A stretch of DNA of 20,827 nucleotides from Patescibacteria group bacterium (GCA_025060085.1 JANXCM010000005.1:1-20827); one strand, 5' to 3'; shown: positions 9,001 through 15,292, counted from the stretch's first letter. Notes: generated by a model not told the origin, from the letters alone. Numbers and translations: made by a program.

Positions 9001-9210
9001 AACTCTATTAAAAGAGTAATAACTAAAAATAATGAAACAATGATTTATCTTAATATTGAAGATCAAACAGATAATATTGATGTAGTTATTTTTCCTAAAG
9101 TTTATAAAGAAACTAATATTTTATGGACAGAAAATAAAATAGTATCAATTATTGGAGAATATCGAAATAAAAATAACTTGATAGCTGAAAAAATTATTGA
9201 AATTAGATGA
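6094..9210 (+). CDS. dnaE: DNA polymerase III alpha subunit (DnaE)
   Basis: Replicative C-family DNA polymerase. Domains in order: an N-terminal PHP domain (about 1-270) with metal-site residues H7, H9, D40/H41, E65, H86, C136, D205 and H207; the palm with GPGRGSAAGS at 353-362 and catalytic D395/D397 in PDIDVDF; the third catalytic aspartate D546 in KLDLLGL; fingers; a helix-hairpin-helix region; and an OB fold at about 970-1035. The protein ends right after the OB fold (1038 aa), so the extra C-terminal tau-binding domain of E. coli DnaE (1160 aa) appears absent. The complete PHP metal set suggests intrinsic proofreading activity. It stops with TGA, overlapping the ATG of the next gene by 4 bp (ATGA). 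Confidence 0.98.
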   Translation: MKFTHLHVHTHYSLLDGLAKVDSLVKKAKELNFESLAITDHGNMYGVIEFYKACKKNNIKPIIGMEAYLAPRRISDKVYRIDSKSYHLTLLAKNFQGYKNLMKLTTIANLEGFYYKPRIDKEILKKYNEGLIILSGCLNGEISRLLIANKYEEAKGVVFEYLDIVGKENFYLEIQKHPNIPESMKIYPLLIQLSRETKIPLVATHDVHYLNKDDRDIHDVFLAVQTGKDIEDKDRLTLKNDYFHLTSLEEMLELFKDLPEAIENSQIIVEKCNLEIEFGKVYPPSYEVPQGLTPHEYLKKISFENLKKKNLENTKYLERLNYELEIIDKTGFSSYFLIVYDFVNWAKKQGIKVGPGRGSAAGSLVSYLLSITEIDPIKYGLIFERFLTPERISFPDIDVDFSDIKRDNVIDYLTNKYGKDKVAQILTFGKMGARAAVRDAGRALGLPYSFCDKIAKLISNNNSLEKAMENDELYIVIQKDDKAKNLLETAKKLEGTVRHVSVHASGVVITPLSLFEYLPLQYAPQEKKIITQYDMYAIEDLGLLKLDLLGLRTLSEIETTLNLVKKIRKIDIQLDYEKLDDQRVYDIYRQGQTLGIFQVESRGMTDYLTKLQPNNINDINAMIALYRPGPVELIPSYIRRKNNQEKTTYLHPLLKDILEETYGIAVYQEQLMKIAQILAGFTLSEADVLRKAIGKKIAHLLEDQKTKMIEGMIKNGIDKETAEKIWSWYEPFARYGFNKSHSISYALISYQTAYLKTYFTIEFLTSLFIHEGHDIERIKDLFEEAKRWKIKILPPDINESYENFTIVDEQTIRFGLSSIKNVGENLTSDIIKERKENGLYTSFSNFINRSKKFKDFNRKSLESLIKVGVFDNLIERDLIYYNLNEIIDFANKTKNFNYSGNRLFGGEPEIILKHKGKLSSFEKLKWEKELLGIYISGHPLNLIKMNGHNKIVDIKKYRENIKIRVLGIINSIKRVITKNNETMIYLNIEDQTDNIDVVIFPKVYKETNILWTENKIVSIIGEYRNKNNLIAEKIIEIR

Positions 9211-9767
9211 AAAAAAGGTTATTTTTTGCTTTACCCCTTAGTTCAGGTTTTATCAAGAAAATCGGTTATTTAGAAAAAGAGATTGATAAGAAAATTAAAA
9301 TAAAATGGTTACCTCTAGAAAATTTACATCTTACCCTATGTTTTTTGGGATATATTGAAATTAATTATTTACCTTTGATTATCCATACTTTCCAAAATTT
9401 ATTTTCTCATTCAGAATTAAACAAAATTATAAAATTGAAAATTGAAAAGATAGGTTATGGTCCACCAGGTAAAAAAAGAATGATTTGGTTATATGTAGCT
9501 AAAAATAAGAAATTAGAAGAAATAAAAAATCATCTCGAAAATTCTTTAACTAATTTGGGTATAATTTACCAAAAAGAAAATAGAAATTTTCTTCCCCATA
9601 TTAATTTAGCAAGATTAAAAAATTTTAGCCAAGATAAACTGCCAGAAATATCTAAATTTTTAAATTGGGAAGTTTTTATTAAAGAAATTAATCTTTATGA
9701 AAGTTATTTAAAAAAACCCTATGCTCACTATGAGGTTTTATCTTCAGTTAAATTATTTTCTTCTTGA
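9207..9767 (+). CDS. thpR: RNA 2',3'-cyclic phosphodiesterase (2H / LigT family)
   Basis: 2H-superfamily phosphoesterase opening 2',3'-cyclic phosphate RNA ends to 2'-phosphates; older annotations say 2'-5' RNA ligase. Seen: an N-terminal RLFFALPL start typical of the family, first motif HLTL at residues 41-44, second motif HINL at 131-134, and the C-terminal HYEVLSSVKL. The second tetrad has asparagine where threonine or serine is usual (HxN instead of HxT/S), so activity should not be taken for granted. At 186 aa the length is normal. It is translationally coupled to dnaE through ATGA, with no functional link known. Its 3' end overlaps the convergent small membrane-protein gene by 40 bp. 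Confidence 0.9.
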   Translation: MKKRLFFALPLSSGFIKKIGYLEKEIDKKIKIKWLPLENLHLTLCFLGYIEINYLPLIIHTFQNLFSHSELNKIIKLKIEKIGYGPPGKKRMIWLYVAKNKKLEEIKNHLENSLTNLGIIYQKENRNFLPHINLARLKNFSQDKLPEISKFLNWEVFIKEINLYESYLKKPYAHYEVLSSVKLFSS

Positions 9768-10099
9768 TTAATTTTTTGTTCTCTAAGATTTTTTAAATTA
9801 CTTAGGTTTTTTTCTGCCCAAATTTGAAATTTCAAAGATTCAGTTTTAAATCTTTGAAGTATTTTGATTAAAAAGTTTAAAAAAAAATTTATTGTTGAAT
9901 GATAAAATTTACCTATTTGGAAATAACCTTTTAATTTTCTTTCATAGTGATAAAGCTTTAAATAATCCTTAGGTAAAATTTTTATTTTTTTTATTTTTAG
10001 CTGGAGATAACTTATAATAAACATTAAAATTAACAAAGCCAAAAGAGGTGAAAGATAATAAAAATATTCGTTAAAAAGAATTTTATTAATCATTAACAC
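9728..10099 (-). CDS. Small single-pass membrane protein, unknown function
   Basis: I do not recognise this 123-aa protein. It has one hydrophobic segment at about residues 13-35, rich in L/I/F/Y. A basic cytoplasmic-like region follows (LKIKKIKILPKDYLK), then an aromatic/amphipathic stretch, and a charged Glu/Asn/Lys-rich tail. It is the third gene of rpsB-tsf-this, with its start 14 bp inside the 3' end of tsf, which supports it as a real translated gene. Its own 3' end overlaps thpR on the other strand. The alternative ATG at residue 3 would also fit. The reading frame is hydrophobic then charged in a protein-like way, but no function can be assigned. Confidence 0.65.
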   Translation of the reverse strand: MLMINKILFNEYFYYLSPLLALLILMFIISYLQLKIKKIKILPKDYLKLYHYERKLKGYFQIGKFYHSTINFFLNFLIKILQRFKTESLKFQIWAEKNLSNLKNLREQKINQEENNLTEDKTS

Positions 10100-10676
10100 T
10101 TAACCGAATAAATCTTTTAATTTCAATTTTTTCACCAAATTTGTTTGCTGCTTGATGAAGTAGTTCTTTAATTTTTAAATTTTCTTCTTTAAAATAAAAT
10201 TGCTCTAAAAGACAAATTTCTTCATACCATTTTTGAAGCTTACTTTCGATTATTTTATTTCTAATTTCCTCCTTTTTGTCTTTAAAATCTTTTCCAAATT
10301 CTTGAACTTTTTCTTTTTTAATTTCTTCAGGAATATCTTCCGGAGATAAGTATTTTGGATTCATCATTGCTACTTGAAGTGCAATTTCGTGAGCTAATTT
10401 TTTAAAATCATCACTCCGAGCAACAAAATCTGTTTCTGATCTTAATTCAATAAGTGCTCCCACTCTGCCATTGAAGTGAATATAACCTTCAATTATTCCA
10501 AAACCTGTAGATTTACCCTCTTTTTTAGTAATTAAACCTTCACCCTTTTTTAAAATGTATTTTTTTGCCTCATCAAAATTTTGGTTTGTTTGTTCTAAGG
10601 CTTCTTTGCAGAGATTAATAGGAGCTCCAGTTTCTTCTCTTAATTTTTTAATTTTTTCTATAAAATCTTTATTCAT
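10086..10676 (-). CDS. tsf: Translation elongation factor Ts
   Basis: Guanine-nucleotide exchange factor for EF-Tu. Seen: an N-terminal UBA-like domain (IKKLREETGAPINLCKEAL, 9-27) and the hallmark TDFVAR motif at 82-87 within the core dimerisation/exchange domain. At 196 aa it is the short form seen in Thermus and many small-genome bacteria, lacking one core subdomain and the coiled-coil insertion of E. coli EF-Ts (283 aa). It follows rpsB with a 4-bp ATGA overlap, the classical rpsB-tsf operon. Identification is firm. Confidence 0.97.
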   Translation of the reverse strand: MNKDFIEKIKKLREETGAPINLCKEALEQTNQNFDEAKKYILKKGEGLITKKEGKSTGFGIIEGYIHFNGRVGALIELRSETDFVARSDDFKKLAHEIALQVAMMNPKYLSPEDIPEEIKKEKVQEFGKDFKDKKEEIRNKIIESKLQKWYEEICLLEQFYFKEENLKIKELLHQAANKFGEKIEIKRFIRLSVND

Positions 10677-11368
10677 CTTGAATCTAATAAATCTATTAAA
10701 TAATTAATTATAAAATTAATACTTTTGGGTGCTTTATCATTTACTGGAATGAAAGATACTGTTTTAGTAATATCATTATCAGAACCAGCTAAAGCAATAA
10801 CGGGAATGTTTTTTTTTATTGCTTCTTTATAGGCTGTTTTATGATTCTTAAAGTTTAAATCAATAATAAAAAGATAATCTGGTAATTGATTGAGATTTAA
10901 TAATCCTCCATATATTTTTTTCATTTTATCTAATTCTTTTTTTATCTTTTGTTTTTCATAAGGAGGTAATTCTTCTATTTCTTTTTTTTCTTCTTTTTCT
11001 AAAAGATCTTTAAAATAAAAAATTCTTTTTTTAATTGTTTCAAAGTTAGTTAATAACCCCCCAATCCATTTGTAAGTAATATAGGGAAAATTAAATTTTT
11101 GAGCAAAATTTTTTATTGCTTCTTCAGCTGCTGGTTTGGCACCAACCAAAAGAATCATTTTATTTTCTGAAATAATATCTTTTAACAATTTGGCGATTGT
11201 TTTTAAGTATTCTTCTGTTTTTTTAATATTAAAAAACTCAATATTAGAATTTTTTGTTTTGAGTAAAAAAGGTTTCATTGAGGGATGAGTAAATCTTTTT
11301 GCTCTTCCATAATGACAACCATTTTCAAAAAATTCTTTTAATAATTGTTTTTCTTGATTGTTGTTCAT
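10673..11368 (-). CDS. rpsB: 30S ribosomal protein S2 (uS2)
   Basis: Small-subunit protein needed to bind S1 or equivalent and mRNA. Seen: GCHYGRAKRFTHPSMKPF near the N-terminus, the core KWIGGLLTNFETI motif, a Lys/Glu-rich coiled-coil insertion (about 120-150), LPDYLFIIDLN, and a divergent C-terminal PVNDKAPKSI where PGNDDAIRSI is usual. At 231 aa it has normal length. It is first in an operon with tsf and the small membrane protein. A TATAAA box lies only 6 nt before the ATG, leaving no room for the long S2-binding autoregulatory leader known in some other bacteria. Confidence 0.96.
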   Translation of the reverse strand: MNNNQEKQLLKEFFENGCHYGRAKRFTHPSMKPFLLKTKNSNIEFFNIKKTEEYLKTIAKLLKDIISENKMILLVGAKPAAEEAIKNFAQKFNFPYITYKWIGGLLTNFETIKKRIFYFKDLLEKEEKKEIEELPPYEKQKIKKELDKMKKIYGGLLNLNQLPDYLFIIDLNFKNHKTAYKEAIKKNIPVIALAGSDNDITKTVSFIPVNDKAPKSINFIINYLIDLLDSR

Positions 11369-11374
11369 TTTTTA

Positions 11375-11380
11375 TTTATA
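11375..11380 (-). promoter_or_regulatory. -10-like TATAAA box 6 nt before rpsB
   Basis: On the minus strand TATAAA is followed by six bases and then the rpsB ATG, the spacing expected for a leaderless transcript. No -35 is recognisable. Confidence 0.35.
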
Positions 11381-11430
11381 ATTTATTTTATTAAATTTCC
11401 TTTTTTTATCAATAAATAAAAACTTAAATC

Positions 11431-11452
11431 TAATATTATTTGAATAATATTA
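11431..11452. repeat. 10-bp inverted repeat in the rpsB/rpmE divergent intergenic region
   Basis: TAATATTATT and its exact reverse complement are separated by TG, inside the 175-bp region between two divergently transcribed ribosomal genes. It overlaps a second perfect 12-bp palindrome (11443-11454) and an 11-bp direct repeat (AATATTATTTG at 11432 and 11446). It could be an operator-like site, or simply a result of A/T richness. Confidence 0.35.
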
Positions 11453-11543
11453 TTTGTGAAATTTATAAAAATAATTAATAATTAGAACAAATTAATATTA
11501 ATTTAAATAAACCAAATTAAAAAAATAAAAGGTTCAAAATACG

Positions 11544-11753
11544 ATGAAGAAAAAAATTCATCCTTCTTATTTTAAAACAACAGTAAAATGTGCTTGCGGT
11601 CAAAAATATGAAGTTTTTTCGACCGAGAAAGAAATCAGCGTGGAAATTTGTAGAAATTGTTCTCCGATTTTTATTGGGACAGAAGAAAAAAAAGTTGTTA
11701 CGGGTCAGATAGAAAAATTTAGAAAAAAATATAAAAAATTTTCTACCCATTAA
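11544..11753 (+). CDS. rpmE: 50S ribosomal protein L31 (bL31)
   Basis: Zinc-binding ribosomal protein at the subunit interface. The MKKKIHPSY start is conserved, and zinc ligands are present as C16-A-C18 and C36-R-N-C39, i.e. the zinc-containing (C+) type. The C-terminal VTGQIEKFRKKYKKF matches the family end. At 69 aa it has normal length. It is divergent from rpsB and directly upstream of the release factor gene (24 bp gap, same frame), the common rpmE-prfA arrangement. A weak AAAAGG sits 13 nt before the ATG, too distant for a good Shine-Dalgarno. Confidence 0.96.
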   Translation: MKKKIHPSYFKTTVKCACGQKYEVFSTEKEISVEICRNCSPIFIGTEEKKVVTGQIEKFRKKYKKFSTH

Positions 11754-11777
11754 AATTTTACCTAACTAATCAAAAAA

Positions 11778-12512
11778 ATGCAAGAAAATTATAAAGATTC
11801 TAATACTATTTTGATTGAAATCAGAGCTGGAGTAGGTGGAGAAGAGGCTTCTCTTTTTGCCCGAGATTTATGGCGGATGTATTCAAAATTTTTTGAAAAA
11901 AATAATTTTAAAGTAATTATTTATGATGAAGAAAAAACAGATTTAGGAGGAATAAAAAGTTTAATTGCTGAAGTTAGAGGAATTAATGTTTATCAACTTT
12001 TAAAAAACGAAGGCGGTGTTCATAGAGTTCAAAGAATACCAATTACCGAAAAAGGAGGTCGAATCCATACTTCCACTGCTTCAGTGGCAATTTTGCCTAA
12101 AATTAATTTACTTCCTGGCGATATTAAAGAAAGTGATTTAGAAATAGAGTTTTATCGAGCTTCTGGCCCAGGAGGCCAAAATGTTAATAAAGTAGAAACA
12201 GCTGTGAGAATTTTACATAAACCTTCTGGCATAATTGTTAGTTGTCAATCAGAAAGAACGCAACAAAGAAATAAAGAAATTGCTCTTCAAATTTTGAAAT
12301 CTAAATTATGGCAAATAGAACAAGAGCAAATAAATAGCAAACTAATTAATGAAAGAAGAAAGCAAATAGGTAGCCAAGAAAGATCGGAAAAAATCAGAAC
12401 TTATAATTTTGTTCAAAATAGAATTACTGATCATCGTTTAGGAAAAAGTTGGTATAATTTAGATACCATTTTAAATGGTAACCTAGAAGTGATTTTGAAA
12501 AGTTTTAAGTAA
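11778..12512 (+). CDS. prfA: Peptide chain release factor 1, lacking N-terminal domain I
   Basis: Class I release factor reading UAA/UAG. Seen: GGQ at residues 132-134 for peptidyl-tRNA hydrolysis; the codon-recognition tripeptide PIT at 88-90 in HRVQRIPITEKGGRIHT, the RF1 (PxT) type rather than RF2 (SPF); and the RF1-type RTYNF...RITDHRLG segment. At 244 aa it corresponds to about E. coli residue 105 onward: the alpha-helical domain I is missing and the C-terminal tail is short. The upstream frame is closed by the rpmE stop in the same frame, so no longer start exists. The GGQ context SGPGGQNVNK is reminiscent of ArfB/PrfH-like rescue factors. The RF1 assignment is preferred because both codon-recognition elements are present. 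Confidence 0.88.
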   Translation: MQENYKDSNTILIEIRAGVGGEEASLFARDLWRMYSKFFEKNNFKVIIYDEEKTDLGGIKSLIAEVRGINVYQLLKNEGGVHRVQRIPITEKGGRIHTSTASVAILPKINLLPGDIKESDLEIEFYRASGPGGQNVNKVETAVRILHKPSGIIVSCQSERTQQRNKEIALQILKSKLWQIEQEQINSKLINERRKQIGSQERSEKIRTYNFVQNRITDHRLGKSWYNLDTILNGNLEVILKSFK

Positions 12513-12547
12513 ATAATTTAAATTTCTTTAAATTATTTAGTTTTTTA

Positions 12548-12673
12548 ATGGGAGATAAGGAAAAATTACTTCTGATTATTTATTATCTTATAGCCGTAAT
12601 TTTTATTTGGATTTTTACTGATTCAGATACTTGGAAAACTATTATTAATGCTTTGACTAAGCCGATTAAATGA
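12548..12673 (+). CDS. 41-aa single-pass membrane peptide, coupled to the reductase
   Basis: A short ORF beginning MGDKEKLLLIIYYLIAV has a hydrophobic core at about residues 7-24 followed by a Trp-containing stretch and the end LTKPIK. Its TGA overlaps the ATG of the following reductase gene as ATGA, the same coupling used by dnaE/thpR and rpsB/tsf here. Charged residues bracket a clean transmembrane-length segment, so it looks like a translated peptide. I do not recognise the family; it might be a membrane anchor or a coupling leader peptide. Confidence 0.5.
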   Translation: MGDKEKLLLIIYYLIAVIFIWIFTDSDTWKTIINALTKPIK

Positions 12674-13584
12674 TTTATCAAGCTATTATTTTAGGAATTT
12701 CAGCTGCTGGTATTAGTGCAGCAATTTATTTAAGAAGAAGAAATATAAATTTCATTATGATTGGTAAAGATATCGGAGGAGAATTAGCTTTATCAGGTAT
12801 AGTGGAAAATTATCCTGGATTTTTAAAAACCACTGGCTTAGAACTATCACTAAAATTTAAAGAACATTTAAATTACTATCAGATAGATTATTTTTTAGAA
12901 GAGATTAAAGAATTGAAATACAATAATAAAATTTTTGAAGTTATTACTAATAAAAATTATTATCAATCTAAATCATTAATCATTGCTACGGGAGCGAAAC
13001 CAAAAAAATTAAATATTCCTGGAGAGGATATTTTTTATCATAAGGGTGTTAGTTATTGTAGTGTCTGCGATTTACCTCTTTTTAGAAATAAAATAGTAGC
13101 GATTATTGGCGGAGGTAATTCAGCTTTAGAGGCTGGTTTGATGGCTAGCCAAATTTGTCAGAAAGCTTATGTGATTAATAAAAATCCTCAGTTTAAGGGC
13201 GACGATATCTTATTTCAAGAATTAACAAAAAATGAAAAAATTCAAATAATTTATAATGCTTTGGCTCAAGAGATTTATGGTGATAACTTTGTTAGAGGAA
13301 TAAAATTTTTTTTAAAAGATGAGAATCGAATAGAAGATTTAACAGTTGATGGAGTATTTATTCATATAGGGTTAAGAGCTAACTCAGAATTTATACCTCA
13401 AGAGTGGCAGATCAAAAATGAATTTGGGGAAATAATAATTAATCAACTCGGTGAAACTACTCTTTCCGGTTTATTTGCCGCTGGAGATGTAACTAATATT
13501 CCTTATAAACAAATAGGTATCGCTGTTGGTCAAGGAATTACAGCTGCTCTTTCGCTTATTAATTTTTTAAATAGGAGTAATTAA
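12670..13584 (+). CDS. Thioredoxin reductase-like / AhpF-like FAD disulfide reductase
   Basis: FAD-dependent pyridine-nucleotide disulfide oxidoreductase of the TrxB/AhpF class (304 aa). Seen: an N-terminal FAD-binding turn with a degenerate glycine pattern (ILGISAAGISAAIY, 7-20), redox-active C130-S-V-C133, the nucleotide-binding GGGNSALE at 147-154, and the C-terminal FAD motif FAAGDVTNIPYKQI. The HRR motif that binds the NADPH 2'-phosphate in classical TrxB is absent; VINKNPQFKGDD stands there, more like AhpF, so NADH preference is inferred. The AhpF-type end (GEIIINQLGETTLSGLFAAGD) agrees. There is no N-terminal thioredoxin-like domain. The start overlaps the 41-codon membrane ORF. Thioredoxin reductase remains the conservative name. 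Confidence 0.88.
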   Translation: MIYQAIILGISAAGISAAIYLRRRNINFIMIGKDIGGELALSGIVENYPGFLKTTGLELSLKFKEHLNYYQIDYFLEEIKELKYNNKIFEVITNKNYYQSKSLIIATGAKPKKLNIPGEDIFYHKGVSYCSVCDLPLFRNKIVAIIGGGNSALEAGLMASQICQKAYVINKNPQFKGDDILFQELTKNEKIQIIYNALAQEIYGDNFVRGIKFFLKDENRIEDLTVDGVFIHIGLRANSEFIPQEWQIKNEFGEIIINQLGETTLSGLFAAGDVTNIPYKQIGIAVGQGITAALSLINFLNRSN

Positions 13585-13611
13585 ATAGAAAATTTAAAAA
13601 ATAATCTAAAT

Positions 13612-15171
13612 TTAAAAGGTTAGTTTTTTCAATAAACTTTCTCCTTCCATTTCTCTAGGTATTTTTAAGTTCATAATATCTAAAATTGTAGGAGCAATAT
13701 CAATTAAACTACCTACTATTTCTTTTTCTTTTAATTTTAATGAATAAGGTTTTATTTCAAAATAGAGATTTTTATTGATAAGATAACAAGGAACAGGATT
13801 AAAATCATGAGTAGTTTCAATTTCGCCAGTTTGAAGATCGATCATTTTTTCTAAATTGCCATGATCGCTAGTGATGATTAAGAACCATTCACTTTCTTTG
13901 ATCTTTTCATAAATTATTTTTAAATAATCGTTGATACCTTCGACAACTTTAATTCCCCAATTAATATTTCCAGTATGAGCAACAATATCTGGAGCTGCAT
14001 AATTAACAACAATAAAATCGTAAATATTTTCTTGAATAGCATTGATTAAAATGTTAGTTATTTCTTCCGAATTCATTAAAGGATTTTCAGAAAGATGTTT
14101 TTCAGGAGGGGGTAATATTTTCCAAAATTCATTTGGATGCGGTTCTTTAAATAAACCATTAAAATAAAAAGTTAAATGATAAGATTTTACTTTTTCAGAA
14201 ATTTTTAATTGTTTTAAATTATTTTCAGAAATTATTCTCGAAAGAGAAACAGTAATTTTATCTTTTTCAAAAGCAACTAAATAATCAAGATCATCAAAAT
14301 ATCTCACCATCGAGGAGATTAAGAGATTTTTTTTTAAGGGCCGAGGAAAAAAAGAAAATTCAGGATCAATAAAAGATCGAGCTAATTGATACATTCCATC
14401 TTCTCTAAAATTAAAGAAAAATATAGCATCATTATCTTTAACATTTCCTTCTTCATTTATTACTAAGGGTTCAAGATTTTCATCTATAAAATTTTTATTC
14501 TTATAAATTTTCTCTAAATATTCTTCATAGTTTTTGATTTTTTTTCCCTTTCCTTCGTTAATTAGATAAAAAGCTACTTCTGTTTTTACTTGCCAATATT
14601 CATTTTTATCCATACCATAACTTCGACCACAAAGGGTAGCAATTTTACCGATATTTCTTTTTTCTATTTCTTGCTCTAACTTTTTTAATAATGAAAGACC
14701 TGATTGAGGTGGACTATCTCGACCATCTAAAAATAAATGAAAGTAAACTCGGTTAAAATCATTTTTTTTAAAAAAATCTATTAAGGCTACTAAATGATCA
14801 AAAGAGCTATGAATTATTCCTTCTGTTAAAAGCCCTATTAAATGAAGATTACTGGAAAACTTTTGGCAATGCTCGGTTAATTTTTTTAAAGTTTGATTTT
14901 CAAAAAAACTACCATTTTGAATAGCCAAAGTAATTTTAGGATAATTTTGATAATATACTTTACCGGTACCTAAAGTTAAATGGCCAACTTCACTATTACC
15001 TTCTTCTTGCCAGGGTAAGCCGACAGCTATTCCTGAAGCTTGAAGAAGACAAAAAGGAAAATGGTTCCTCAAATATAACAAAAAATCCTTTTTTGCTAAA
15101 TGAATGGGATTAGAAAAATTTTCTCCTCCTTCTCCCCAACCATCTAAGATAATTAAGATAACTTTGGACAT
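13612..15171 (-). CDS. gpmI: 2,3-bisphosphoglycerate-independent phosphoglycerate mutase (divergent)
   Basis: Alkaline-phosphatase-superfamily enzyme interconverting 3- and 2-phosphoglycerate in glycolysis. Seen: the metal-binding start ILDGWG with D10, the catalytic serine S60 in GNSEVGH, the DGRDSPP motif, VVNYAAPDIVAHTGN, and TSDHGNLEKM plus THDFNPVP near the C-terminus. At 519 aa it has family length. Several substrate-loop motifs are altered: GRSYGMDKN instead of GRYYAMDRD, and NFREDGMYQLAR instead of NFRPDRARQL, so two arginines normally facing the phosphate are replaced. It stands alone on the minus strand between convergent trxB-like and divergent rny genes. The family is clear, and the metal and serine residues support activity. 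Confidence 0.93.
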   Translation of the reverse strand: MSKVILIILDGWGEGGENFSNPIHLAKKDFLLYLRNHFPFCLLQASGIAVGLPWQEEGNSEVGHLTLGTGKVYYQNYPKITLAIQNGSFFENQTLKKLTEHCQKFSSNLHLIGLLTEGIIHSSFDHLVALIDFFKKNDFNRVYFHLFLDGRDSPPQSGLSLLKKLEQEIEKRNIGKIATLCGRSYGMDKNEYWQVKTEVAFYLINEGKGKKIKNYEEYLEKIYKNKNFIDENLEPLVINEEGNVKDNDAIFFFNFREDGMYQLARSFIDPEFSFFPRPLKKNLLISSMVRYFDDLDYLVAFEKDKITVSLSRIISENNLKQLKISEKVKSYHLTFYFNGLFKEPHPNEFWKILPPPEKHLSENPLMNSEEITNILINAIQENIYDFIVVNYAAPDIVAHTGNINWGIKVVEGINDYLKIIYEKIKESEWFLIITSDHGNLEKMIDLQTGEIETTHDFNPVPCYLINKNLYFEIKPYSLKLKEKEIVGSLIDIAPTILDIMNLKIPREMEGESLLKKLTF

Positions 15172-15228
15172 AAAGAAATATCTAAAAAATATTGTTTAAA
15201 TAATTTTAATAAAGCCTAATTTAGTCTA

Positions 15229-15237
15229 TGTTATAAT
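15229..15237 (+). promoter_or_regulatory. Extended -10 promoter element upstream of rny
   Basis: TGTTATAAT (TGn plus perfect TATAAT) in the gpmI/rny divergent region. Initiation about 7 nt downstream would give a leader of roughly 86 nt before the rny ATG. No clear -35 is seen at 17 bp. Confidence 0.45.
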
Positions 15238-15292
15238 TAAATTATATTTCTATTTTAAATTATTTAATTTTGTTATCAAACTAACTTTTTTT

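Noticed and set aside
9208..9210. Recoding of TGA as an amino acid (code 25 of some CPR)
   Set aside because: TGA ends dnaE, thpR, rpsB and the PPC/DUF296 gene at the expected family ends, and no TGA occurs inside conserved frames.
11526..11543. GGTTCAAAA before rpmE as the T-loop of a tRNA
   Set aside because: No acceptor stem, D-arm or anticodon arm can be formed from the surrounding A/T-rich sequence.
11517..11750. 77-codon minus-strand ORF over rpmE
   Set aside because: Antisense shadow of the bL31 gene; product is mostly Phe and Asn.
13590..13613. AAATTTA / TAAATTT inverted repeat between the convergent reductase and gpmI genes as a terminator
   Set aside because: Seven A-T pairs with a long loop and no proper T-tract; indistinguishable from A/T-rich background.
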